Positions 55,791-63,981 of a stretch of DNA of 64,000 bases are shown here, in pieces (position 1 is the first letter of the stretch; each line of letters starts with the position of its first letter). The DNA is from CAUJGQ01 sp042408665. GTDB taxonomy: Bacteria; Chloroflexota; Dehalococcoidia; CAUJGQ01. The translations under genes were made by a program, and so were the position numbers. The stretch is taken from positions 13,070 to 77,069 of the forward strand of contig JBHOQW010000163.1 in the NCBI GenBank assembly GCA_042408665.1, given 5' to 3'. The notes under the pieces were generated by a model. The model was not told where the DNA came from. It saw only the letters and a program-made list of their open reading frames with translations, and searched no databases.

Positions 55791-57866
55791 TTATTCAAGG
55801 CCCATAGCTCGAAAGGCGGCGTTGGTTGGATCGCTATAAAAAATGATCTGCAGCTTGTCAATGATATCTGCCGGCAAATCAGCGAAGTCGCGCTTGTTCT
55901 CGGTTGGAATCATGACCTTCTTGGCGCCAGCATCCATTGCCGTCTTTAGCTTATCTGCTAGGGCGTCAACCCGCATTAGCACACCATGGATCGTAAGATC
56001 GCCGAGGATGACGAGCTGTGGTACGAGCGACCGCGCGAACACGGCCGAGGCCAGGCCAATGAAAAACGCGACGCCCGTCCCGGAACCCTCCTTGGCTTGC
56101 ATCAGACTCTGGACCTGCACGTGCAAATCGAACTCCCGTAGATCGCGATCGGATCCCAGGCGGCGGAGGTTCGCTTTGAGGTAGTCGTACGCCGTCTGCA
56201 GAGCGTCGCGCATCGGTTTCGACGTTGTGCCGGTGATACGGAGATGGCCGCTGCCCTTTGCGGCCTGAACTTGTATCCGAAACAGACCGAAGCGCCCCTC
56301 GGCTTTGTCCAATCCCACGGTAAAGACATCACCCGGCTCAAGTTGCCCATCAGGAATGAGTTGAACGATACCAAGTTCAGGGCAGGGCACAAATTTCTCT
56401 TCGCCGCGTTCCAAATCGACGTATGACAAGTTAACCTTTGCATACTCAATTCCACCCATTCGCTTGAGCTGCTCCTTGACTCGCCGGCGCATCTCGATGG
56501 CAAAGTGAAGATACTGCTCTATATCCTCCTTCTCGCATTGACCGTTCGGATGGAGCAATTTGAGCAATCCAGAGGTCGTCTTAGCTATTGCCTTGCGATC
56601 TCGTTCTTCAACGTGGTTGCCTAAACGGAAGAATCGATCGAAGACGTCTGTATAGTTTCGCTTCCGAAGCTCTCTGAATATCTCCGCGATGTAGTCCGCG
56701 ATGAATCCCATGTGGCTTGTAAAGTAGTCTGGTTGCATTTTTGGCAACTCCCAACCAGGCAAATAGGCGTGCCAGCGATCATGGAATGCCATATCGTGGC
56801 GGATCGTCTCCGGGAACGGCGCAAAGAGGTGTGAAGTACGGGCAAGCGTTTCGACATCACCATCGATGTTGCCGTTAAACACAAAGCTAGCATAAGCCGG
56901 GACCGTGCCCTTCCCTGAGCCCCGAGAGAAGGAGCCCATCTCCATGTAGTCCTTATAGATCTGTTTCTCCTCTGGTCTACGGAACTGAGATCCTGCAACC
57001 TCGTCGAACGCAACGACGTCCCACATGCCCACAAGTCCAATCCGATAGGGCGGGCTGTTCTCGATGAACAGTTTGGGTACCGTCACCTGACCACCACTGA
57101 CGAGAATGACGTATGGGCTGATTTCTCGATATACAAATGATTTGCCGGTCCCTCGCGGTCCGAGCTCGACGAGGTTGTAGTTGTGCTCAACCATCGGTAC
57201 GAGTCGCAAGAGGTAGAGCATCTTGCGACGGAAGGTGAAGTCGGGGTGCGTTGGCTCGTAGCCAATACTTCGGATGAGCAGATCCAGCCATTCATCGCGG
57301 CTGAATTGACGCCGGCCGTCGATGTACTCGTCAAGGCTGGCCGACGCGATCTGGATGGGCTGGAGCTGCTCAATCGTGAACGGGCGGGTGACTCCGCGAT
57401 GCTGGAGGGTCTCGTCGTACCGGATCTCAACGTTCGCCCAGATCCCGCCCACCAGCAGCTTCTCGAATCGCTGCACCAGGTGGGGCGCGATATGCACAAA
57501 GGTCAGACCGCTGTTGACCAGGCTCGCCCAGTACTTGTCCTCGGTCTCCCGATAGGTGACGGTCACCTTGTCGATGAGCCGTACCGTCCCACGCTCGCGC
57601 GTCCGGGACTTGATCAACTCGCCTTCATCGGCCCGAACAAAGCGCTCGGCGATCACCGCTTTGACATGCTCGAGTCCCTCGGCGACGATGCTCGGATCGG
57701 TAGACGAGCAGTAACGTCCCAGCAGGTACTCCAGCACATAGACAGGCACGTTAAACCCGACCTTCGTCTTCTTGACAAGATCCTTGCGAACTACGCGCCC
57801 GCCGAAGACCTCGGCTGCTTTAATGTCAAGACTGTCAAGGGTGGTGCCGGCAATCGGGGCGGTCAT
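55791..57866 (-). CDS. brxL: BREX Lon-like protein BrxL
   Basis: The 691-residue AAA+ protein starts at ATG 57866, 28 bases after pglZ. The Walker A is GPRGTGKS (236-243) and Walker B ends VVAFDE (288-289). The C-terminal Lon-like domain begins near residue 594. BrxL works in phage restriction in BREX. The Lon-type catalytic block reads GSGTGVAF instead of GPSAGV, and the Lys position in the IKEK region appears as Ala (ALADKL), so protease activity is doubtful. The gene is visibly less GC-rich than the flanking chromosome, consistent with transfer. Confidence 0.9.
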   Translation of the reverse strand: MTAPIAGTTLDSLDIKAAEVFGGRVVRKDLVKKTKVGFNVPVYVLEYLLGRYCSSTDPSIVAEGLEHVKAVIAERFVRADEGELIKSRTRERGTVRLIDKVTVTYRETEDKYWASLVNSGLTFVHIAPHLVQRFEKLLVGGIWANVEIRYDETLQHRGVTRPFTIEQLQPIQIASASLDEYIDGRRQFSRDEWLDLLIRSIGYEPTHPDFTFRRKMLYLLRLVPMVEHNYNLVELGPRGTGKSFVYREISPYVILVSGGQVTVPKLFIENSPPYRIGLVGMWDVVAFDEVAGSQFRRPEEKQIYKDYMEMGSFSRGSGKGTVPAYASFVFNGNIDGDVETLARTSHLFAPFPETIRHDMAFHDRWHAYLPGWELPKMQPDYFTSHMGFIADYIAEIFRELRKRNYTDVFDRFFRLGNHVEERDRKAIAKTTSGLLKLLHPNGQCEKEDIEQYLHFAIEMRRRVKEQLKRMGGIEYAKVNLSYVDLERGEEKFVPCPELGIVQLIPDGQLEPGDVFTVGLDKAEGRFGLFRIQVQAAKGSGHLRITGTTSKPMRDALQTAYDYLKANLRRLGSDRDLREFDLHVQVQSLMQAKEGSGTGVAFFIGLASAVFARSLVPQLVILGDLTIHGVLMRVDALADKLKTAMDAGAKKVMIPTENKRDFADLPADIIDKLQIIFYSDPTNAAFRAMGLE

Positions 57867-57894
57867 GTGTGCTCCCCCGCGGTCCGTGTCGCAC

Positions 57895-60360
57895 TCAAAA
57901 ATCTGGCTCGACGCACAGTATCGCCTCGGCGCGGTCAAGCTCCACGCTAGGGGCGTCGGCGTCCGAGACCACCACTCGGACGGTATCGCCGTACTGGAAT
58001 CGGGCCGCGTCGCTAATCCTCAGCCGCACGGTCCGCTTTAGCTGAGTTTCCGAGACAAAGTAGTCCGGGCCGGCGGCTGTAGCCAAGGGACGCGGGCCCA
58101 CCTGGCCGCCGCGGACCAGGTACGCGCGCACCTCGACGTAGCGAGCGGATACCGTCCCGCCGAAAGAATGCTGCCCTCCGGGCGGAAGCGCCTCCAGCTC
58201 CACATCGAAGAGTAGTGAAGTGATTCGCCTGGGTAGGTGGAGACGAACGTCGAACTTTACCGTCCGTCGCGGGAGCGCGACGCGCAGGTGCGGGACCACG
58301 ATCTCTTGGAGTGAGGCGCCACCATGAAAGAACTGATAACCGCCGCGCGCCTCCAGGATACCCGTCGCCCGTGGCACGCCGACGGTCAGGTCGCTACCGA
58401 CCAGCGGGAACGTGAGCAGGCTTGGCGACGCAATCTCGCGGCCCACCACCGCGCGATGGCTCTTGTACTCGACCTCCTTGGCGCTCACGGGTATCAGATC
58501 GTGGTCGGCCACGTCGTCAAGCAAGAAGAAACCGTGGTCGGTCACAACGTGGACTTCTTCGACGCCCGCGCTGGCCAGCTTGCGGATCGCACGCGCACAT
58601 TGCTCGACGTAATCCTCGGCCGCCCGCGGCGTCAGGCTGAGCACCCCACCGTGCCCGGCCTCATCCAGCGTGGTCGAGTAGACGAACAGCCATGGCGCTT
58701 TTGGCACCTGTTGGACGGATATGTCCACGAGCTTCACGAGATCGACGGATGCATATCCGGGGAGTCGTGACTCGAGCAGCCGCTCTCGGCCCTCTTTGGT
58801 GGCGAGATTAGCGGCACCCGCGTCTGTGCCAACCGGCCGAATAGACCAGACGCCGTCGCTTACTGCTACCTGGATTGCGTCCAACGGCAGCAGGCTTGCC
58901 ATCCCTACCGGCGTAATAGACGGAAGCGGCGCACGCATCGGCCTGAGTTCCACGCTGCTCTGGCCGCCAGCGCTACAGAGCTTCGCCTCCAGCTCTCGGC
59001 CGAGCTCGAAGCGGAAGGCGTCGAGAACCAACACGGCCCGTCGCCGGTCATCGCCTGAAGGCCAGAATGACCGCTGCTCCGGCAACCCTATCGCGGCGAG
59101 ACCTTGGGAAGCCTCCAGCGCGTCAGCGAAGGCCTTGTTCGTTTCCTCCAGGTAGCGGCGGTGGAGGCGGCGAACGGTCTCAGCCACCTCGTCAAGCCCC
59201 GGGTGCGCCTCGAACCCGGCACGATAGCGCCGGTAGGCCCGGTCTACCTGCCACCAGCGTTCGACGTATGCCTGCACGATTGCCGAAGCCGTTCGTAACG
59301 CGGGCAGTTCCGCCAGCGCTTCGCGCGCTCCCGCTGCCACCGCGCCGGCCAGGGCCAGCGCTTCCCACTCGGGAACTTCGTCTTCGATCGCCCAGAAATG
59401 GCTCGCGTGTCGACGAAATACCGGCAATCCCTCGGCCAAGAGGGCCGCTCGCTCTTCGAGCGAGGAACATGCTCGCAACTTGGCCTCAACGCGCTCCACC
59501 AGGGCGCGCTCGACATGCAGGCTGGACTGCACGTCCGGGATAGCGTCGAGCGCTTTCGCCCACGGCCCGAGCTGTGGTAAGTCGCGCTCAGCCTCGCGGA
59601 TCAGCCGTGCGGCGATCTGGGATTGCGTGCGCGCCTCGAGCCAGCGATCGAGGAAGCGGACGCACCACTCGCGGGCGCCTGGCTGGGGGAGCCGATCCAG
59701 GTAGGGGAACCCGGCTGAGCCGCCCCGCTCGTATGCTTCGGCGAGGATGAGGCTCTGCACCAGCCGGCGGGCGACTTCGGCCGGCGCCTCCGCCGCCTCG
59801 CGGGAAACACCGAACGCTTCCTGAAGAAAACCCCGAAAGACGTCCAAGGCACCTTCCCGCTCGAGCCCGGCCCACACCTCGTCGGGATCGGCCAAGAAAA
59901 CCCGCACCTGCTCCTCGTCGAACAAACGTGCCCGAACGCCGCTGGCGGTAAGATGACGCCAGTACTCCATCGGTTTGTCGCACCAGCGGGCGGCCAGGCT
60001 GGGGAGGAGCGGCAGAAGCGCCTTCTCTTCCTCGCGCTCGATGTCCACGCCCCAACGCCGCAGCGCGTGCAGTAAGCTCTCATCCCAGACGGGAAGAATG
60101 AACTCATATTCCTTGAGCACAGTGAGCGCCTGTCGTGAGAGCGGGACATAGACGATGCGTGGCTTGTCCACGGGGCGGCGCTCGATGACCGCGCGGAGTT
60201 GGAGCTGGCTGCCGTCGTACTTGAGGAGGTCAAACTCCGCTGGCAACCGGTCGAGCAGCCGCTCCCACTGGCGCTCTGGGTCCAGCCACAGCAGCGTCCT
60301 GGCGGGACCGCTGCGCAACGCCTCGCGGATATCGGCTTGTAACTCGGCCAGAATCGTCAC
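57895..60360 (-). CDS. pglZ: BREX phosphatase-family protein PglZ
   Basis: The 821-residue protein starts at GTG 60360, overlapping the previous stop (GTGA). The C-terminal half has alkaline-phosphatase-superfamily features: VLVLDAFRFELGRELEAKL, VTDHGFFLLDD and FHGGASLQEIVVPHL. The N-terminal half is the PglZ-specific helical region (LLWLDPERQWERLLDRLPAE). PglZ is the hallmark of BREX systems and is essential for defence and methylation. It looks full length and intact. Confidence 0.92.
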   Translation of the reverse strand: MTILAELQADIREALRSGPARTLLWLDPERQWERLLDRLPAEFDLLKYDGSQLQLRAVIERRPVDKPRIVYVPLSRQALTVLKEYEFILPVWDESLLHALRRWGVDIEREEEKALLPLLPSLAARWCDKPMEYWRHLTASGVRARLFDEEQVRVFLADPDEVWAGLEREGALDVFRGFLQEAFGVSREAAEAPAEVARRLVQSLILAEAYERGGSAGFPYLDRLPQPGAREWCVRFLDRWLEARTQSQIAARLIREAERDLPQLGPWAKALDAIPDVQSSLHVERALVERVEAKLRACSSLEERAALLAEGLPVFRRHASHFWAIEDEVPEWEALALAGAVAAGAREALAELPALRTASAIVQAYVERWWQVDRAYRRYRAGFEAHPGLDEVAETVRRLHRRYLEETNKAFADALEASQGLAAIGLPEQRSFWPSGDDRRRAVLVLDAFRFELGRELEAKLCSAGGQSSVELRPMRAPLPSITPVGMASLLPLDAIQVAVSDGVWSIRPVGTDAGAANLATKEGRERLLESRLPGYASVDLVKLVDISVQQVPKAPWLFVYSTTLDEAGHGGVLSLTPRAAEDYVEQCARAIRKLASAGVEEVHVVTDHGFFLLDDVADHDLIPVSAKEVEYKSHRAVVGREIASPSLLTFPLVGSDLTVGVPRATGILEARGGYQFFHGGASLQEIVVPHLRVALPRRTVKFDVRLHLPRRITSLLFDVELEALPPGGQHSFGGTVSARYVEVRAYLVRGGQVGPRPLATAAGPDYFVSETQLKRTVRLRISDAARFQYGDTVRVVVSDADAPSVELDRAEAILCVEPDF

Positions 60361-60485
60361 GGCGTCGCTCCGGAGAGGTGGTTCCGAGCCTCGTTAGCGT
60401 CGTGCACCGTCAGCCCCAGCGTATCGCGTAGATATTTCGCGACATCGGCTTTCGCCAGAGCCCGAGCAACGTGCCCCTTCGCCAT
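60357..60485 (-). pseudogene. orphan C-terminal remnant upstream of pglZ
   Basis: ATG 60485 gives a 42-residue frame (MAKGHVARALAKADVAKYLR; GLTVHDANEARNHL) ending in a TGA that overlaps the pglZ GTG. The open frame continues upstream as TDRYLVTEDSD, overlapping the end of the truncated ATPase in another frame. It looks like the tail of a larger gene whose body was deleted. Alternatively it is a tiny independent protein. Confidence 0.45.
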
Positions 60486-60519
60486 GTCGCTGTCCTCCGT
60501 CACCAGATAGCGATCGGTC

Positions 60520-60819
60520 CTACCGGCGACCGCAACTCCCGCCCAGGCGGAGGGCCAGGCTCAGCGGCCGTTGGCGGTCGTACTGATGCCCGAAGACGAG
60601 GTCTTCGTAGGACCCGAGATCAACGCCCAGGTCGGAGGTCAAGAGGAACGGTGTGGACCGGCCCGGGTTCAGGATACTCTGGCGGAGCATCAGCAGCCCC
60701 GCGAGCAGGCTGCTCTTGCCGGACGAGTTGTGGCCGAAGAAGAGCGTCAGCGGCCGCAGCTCGATCCAGCCCGTGTCCTCAAAGCCGCGAAAGCGGGTGA
60801 GACGAAAAGCCTCAATCAT
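60520..60819 (-). pseudogene. truncated AAA/OLD-like ATPase
   Basis: ATG 60819, overlapping the pglX-like stop by eight bases, encodes 99 residues: IEAFRLTRFRGFEDTG, Walker A GHNSSGKSS (29-37), LLAGLLMLRQSIL, then stops after RPLSLALRLGG. These are the first strands of an AAA_15/DUF3696-type ATPase, whose family members have about 350-600 residues including Walker B and a D-loop. The rest is missing; a remnant of another frame follows at 60485. A deletion is the simplest explanation. Confidence 0.75.
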
Positions 60820-63223
60820 GGTCTCGCCACCACCCCGGTTTCGGCAACTTCCCCTCGCGGCACCAGCGTCGTTCGTCGGCCCGCCACTTGGCCCGATCGG
60901 CGATCGCTCTGTCCACATCCTTCGGCGCAAGCACCTCGGCAGCCAAGAGGCCGTACTTCTGCAGCGGCGCGATGTTCACGCGCACGCCGTCGTTGATGTC
61001 TGGATCATAGGCCTGCTCCTGGCGCAGGAAAGCGTCCCGGTCGGGTACCGGACTCGTCGGCGTACGCCGCGCCCACGTATCGGGCTGCTCCTTGGCCAGC
61101 AGCTCTTCCAGCCGCTGGGACCAAAAACCCCGCTCGCTCACCCGGTCCAGCGCGGCTTCAAAGGCTTTCAGCTCGTCGACGCTCTGGGCCAGGCGCTCGG
61201 CGGCGGCGCGGGCAGCCACCTGGCCTGCCGCCGCCCGACGGCGCTCCTCGCCCAGCTCGTACTCGCGCCGCTGGAGCACGGGGCGCAGGACGTGCGTCTT
61301 GATACGCGCTAGGGTGTCGGCGGTGAGCTTGTGGTACGCGACCAGACACGCAAACGCCGGTCCCCCAATGCGCCCGGCGCGCTGGCCCCTCCGTCTGGGC
61401 GAGGCGACCTCCCACCGCGGATCGAGGACGTGGCCGCTCTCCAGCAGCCAGGCGATGGGCCGTTTCCGGAACCGCGAGACGTGAGCGGGAAACAACTGCC
61501 GCGCCAGCCACTCCTCCAGGCTGCGGCCCATGATCTGCCGGAACTCCTGCTCGATGGCGTCCACGCGCGCGTCACCGAAGTCGGCGGCGATCCGCTCGCG
61601 GACGCGGTCGAGCAGGGTGGGCCGGCCCGTACCTTCGGTCAGGGGGATGACACCGTCCGGCTCCGCCCAGGCGGGCACGGGCTCGCCTGCCTCCACCTGC
61701 TTCGGCCAGCGGTACCCCAGCAGCCGCAGGATCACCACCGTAACGTAGTCCTCCACGAAACGCCGCAGCTCCGGCAGGCAGATGACGCCCTCCTGTTCCC
61801 GCAGCTCCTTGAGCAGCCAGTACACGGAGATGGGATGGACCTCCAGCTTCTGCGACAGCTCTTCCAAGAAGGTCTCGGCCGGGATGGGGATGTGGGCACC
61901 TAAGACGGCCGCTTCCTCTTCGTTCTCGTTGCCCTCGAGTTCGCCCTCACCCCCTTCCCCCTCTCCCGCGCCGCGGGAGAGGGGCAGGGGTGAGGGTGCG
62001 TCCTCGCCCCTCACGCCGGGACCCGCCTCATAAAGCGCGCGCAGCCGGCGCTTGAGATCGGCCAGCTCCTCCGGCGAGAGCGCCCGCCGGGGCTCGCGGG
62101 CGAGGGGTTCCAGCAACGTCCCGTCCACCGCTAGAACCTCGGGCAGCGGCGGCAGCGCGTTGTACCCAGCGATGAGTGGGTACCAGCCTGCAGGTGTGCC
62201 GGTCTCGTCCAGCACGGCCTGGATGTCATCCTCGTCCAGGCGGTAGGCGGTGAACACCTCGCGCTCCGAGAGGCCTTCCAGCGTGTGCAATACCGCGGCT
62301 ATCGCTTCGGCCTCCTCTGCGGCCAGCCGCCAGGCCACCGGCAGGCCCTCACCCCGGCCTGGCGGCCACCCCTCTCCCGCTCGCGGGAGAGGGGATGGGG
62401 GTGAGGGCCCAAACGTCCGCTCCGTCAGGTCGCGTGCCACCAGCCACCGCTTCAGCGCCACGCACGCCGATTCGTAGCCGACGAGCACGTCGGGGATGCG
62501 CTCGGGGAGCGGGACGCGGGCGACGCAGCCCTCCGGCAACTGAATTGTGGCGCTGATGGCCCGCGCGACGTGCCCGGCGAACCGGCAGTTAGCAACAACA
62601 CTCATCACGCTGGTTTTGTCGCGTGCGAAAACGCCGGGCGACTTGTGCGCGAAGATGCTGTCTGCCTGCTTACGCACGCCCAGACTTCCCCGCGCCATGT
62701 AGCTATACGTCCACCCCTCCCGGAAGTAGTGCTGCTCGTTCTGTACACGCGGGCCGGGCGTCGCCTTGATCCGCGCCCCGTTGTCCTCCCAGTCCACCAC
62801 CCACCAGTGGTAGCCGAACCACTTGCCGTAGCCGCCGCCCTTCTCGAAGGGCACCCAGCGACGCTCGCCCAGCGGCCGCAACCACTCCTCCGGCCGCACC
62901 TCCCAGACGAAGCGCACGAACCGGTCGTCGTCCGACGTCTGAAGACCTGTGACCACGTCAGCGATATCTCCCAGGGTGGGGCCGGCCAGCAGCTCGAAGA
63001 ACCGCTCGCGCAGCCAGTAGCAGAGCGGCGTCTGGGGGATGGTGAGGAAGCGGGCCTGGAGGGGGGTGAAGACGAGTGAGCCCCTCACCCCGGCTCGCTC
63101 CGCTCGCCACCCCTCTCCCGCTCCGCGGGAGAGGGGTTGGGGGTGAGGGCCACCTCGCTCTCCCGCGGCGCGGGCGAGGGGTGCCGCAGGTGGGGTGAGG
63201 GTCTCTTGCCGTTCGTCGCTCAT
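60812..63223 (-). CDS. PglX-like protein lacking the methyltransferase half
   Basis: The 803-residue frame starts at ATG 63223 in repeat-derived sequence (SDERQETLTPP) and then enters the specificity region of PglX/type IIG methyltransferases (FLTIPQTPLCYWLRERFFEL, LGDIADVVTGLQTSDDDRFV, PFEKGGGYGKWFGYHWWVVD, GVFARDKTSVMSVV). The C-terminus is FRKRPIAWLLESG to VAYHKLTADTLARIKTHVLR and NIAPLQKYGLLA. The SAM-binding and NPPY catalytic domains (about 500-600 N-terminal residues) are absent. Three palindromic repeats inside the frame add PLPRAGEG-like peptides. It should not methylate DNA alone; the ATGA overlap with the HEPN stop links it to the HEPN/MNT genes. Confidence 0.8.
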   Translation of the reverse strand: MSDERQETLTPPAAPLARAAGERGGPHPQPLSRGAGEGWRAERAGVRGSLVFTPLQARFLTIPQTPLCYWLRERFFELLAGPTLGDIADVVTGLQTSDDDRFVRFVWEVRPEEWLRPLGERRWVPFEKGGGYGKWFGYHWWVVDWEDNGARIKATPGPRVQNEQHYFREGWTYSYMARGSLGVRKQADSIFAHKSPGVFARDKTSVMSVVANCRFAGHVARAISATIQLPEGCVARVPLPERIPDVLVGYESACVALKRWLVARDLTERTFGPSPPSPLPRAGEGWPPGRGEGLPVAWRLAAEEAEAIAAVLHTLEGLSEREVFTAYRLDEDDIQAVLDETGTPAGWYPLIAGYNALPPLPEVLAVDGTLLEPLAREPRRALSPEELADLKRRLRALYEAGPGVRGEDAPSPLPLSRGAGEGEGGEGELEGNENEEEAAVLGAHIPIPAETFLEELSQKLEVHPISVYWLLKELREQEGVICLPELRRFVEDYVTVVILRLLGYRWPKQVEAGEPVPAWAEPDGVIPLTEGTGRPTLLDRVRERIAADFGDARVDAIEQEFRQIMGRSLEEWLARQLFPAHVSRFRKRPIAWLLESGHVLDPRWEVASPRRRGQRAGRIGGPAFACLVAYHKLTADTLARIKTHVLRPVLQRREYELGEERRRAAAGQVAARAAAERLAQSVDELKAFEAALDRVSERGFWSQRLEELLAKEQPDTWARRTPTSPVPDRDAFLRQEQAYDPDINDGVRVNIAPLQKYGLLAAEVLAPKDVDRAIADRAKWRADERRWCREGKLPKPGWWRDHD
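61943..61998. repeat. palindromic repeat, copy 2 (inside pglX-like frame)
   Basis: Same nested inverted repeat as at 41361 (CCCTCACCCC ... CCTCTCCCGC ... GCGGGAGAGGGG ... GGGGTGAGGG). In frame it encodes SPLPLSRGAGEGEGGEG. No frame disruption. Confidence 0.85.
62345..62409. repeat. palindromic repeat, copy 3 (inside pglX-like frame)
   Basis: Same repeat type. In frame it encodes GPSPPSPLPRAGEGWPPGRG, between the specificity region and the middle helical part of the PglX-like protein. Confidence 0.85.
63081..63150. repeat. palindromic repeat, copy 4 (N-terminal, pglX-like frame)
   Basis: Same repeat type. In frame it encodes GPHPQPLSRGAGEGWRAERA. A partial further copy follows at about 63151-63207 (CTCTCCCGC...GCGGG then GGGGTGAGGG), so the whole N-terminus of the predicted protein is repeat-derived. 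Confidence 0.85.
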
Positions 63224-63242
63224 GGGCGCACCTCCTCGGGCA
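63219..63242. repeat. direct repeat A of the HEPN ends
   Basis: CTCATGGGCGCACCTCCT followed by CGGGCA; identical to 63977-64000 except one base. It holds the end of the HEPN fragment (LPEEVRP stop) and the ATG of the pglX-like gene. Confidence 0.8.
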
Positions 63243-63632
63243 GCCGGGCGAGGACGGCGTCGTAGACCGCGCGGGCCAGCGCCAGCGCCGCCTCCGCCTC
63301 CTCACGAGTGGGGCTCTCCGGCTCGCCGGGGTACCGGTACTTCCACGCGAAGTCCGTCAGCACCGCAGCCCGCCGAAGCAGTGGTTCGAGGTCCGGTCCA
63401 CCTCCGCGCACAGGCCGCCGATCTCGGTGAGATTATGCGTCTTGCGAAACGGTCGACTGTGCCAGGTCAGGAACCCTTTCATCGCTTTCTCGGCCGCCTG
63501 CTGGGCGTGGAAGAGCGCCCCGCGCAGGAGCGGCGGAGCCGCGATCAGGTCGTGCTCGACCTCGCGTAGGTCCTCGGCGGCGCGGACGAGCCAGGCCCGC
63601 GTCTCGGCGAGCAGCTCGGGGTCAGGCTGCAT
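63220..63632 (-). pseudogene. HEPN-domain gene with a one-base frameshift
   Basis: ATG 63632 (overlapping the MNT stop by 11 bases) encodes LLAETRAWLVRAAEDLREVE, FHAQQAAEKAMKGFL and the HEPN-type block PFRKTHNLTEIGGLCAEVD. Here the frame shifts at about 63393-63396 and continues in another frame as PDLEPLLRRAAVLTDFAWKY to ARLPEEVRP, stopping at 63220. Adding one C in a CC run restores a 137-residue HEPN protein, the usual length. HEPN proteins are ribonuclease toxins or defence modules paired with MNT antitoxins. A sequencing error is possible. Confidence 0.8.
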
Positions 63633-63981
63633 AGAGCATCTTCCCCTCTCGCAGCACAGTGGCCGGCAACGAGCAGACGACCAGGGCACGGCGCTCGAAC
63701 GGCGACTTCCGCCAGACGATCACGTCAGCAGCCCGGCCAGTGCCCCACAGGACCTCATACGCCAGGCGGCTATGGCTCCGCTCCGGCGGGGCATCGTCCG
63801 GCACCACCACCAGCAGGTCGTAGTCGCTATCGGGCCCGGCCTCGCCGCGCGCCACCGAGCCGAACAGGTAGATGCGCTCCGGTCGGTAGGCCTCCACCAG
63901 CCGCCGCACGATCTCGGCGAGGACCGGGTCGCGGGCGAGCAGGCCCGTGTCGATGCGGGTTGGCTCCTGCGGGCGGCTCAT
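63622..63981 (-). CDS. minimal nucleotidyltransferase (MNT) antitoxin
   Basis: The 119-residue protein has the NTase-fold signature LFGSVARGEAGPDSDYDLLV (residues 39-58) with catalytic Asp53 and Asp55 and the C-terminal ALVVCSLPATVLREGK. MNT proteins adenylylate their HEPN partner on a Tyr to silence it. The ATG is preceded by GGGGAGG. The preceding bases encode ...LPGEVRP followed by a stop, the same ending as the HEPN fragment, so another HEPN-type gene probably lies just right of the window. Confidence 0.9.
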   Translation of the reverse strand: MSRPQEPTRIDTGLLARDPVLAEIVRRLVEAYRPERIYLFGSVARGEAGPDSDYDLLVVVPDDAPPERSHSRLAYEVLWGTGRAADVIVWRKSPFERRALVVCSLPATVLREGKMLYAA

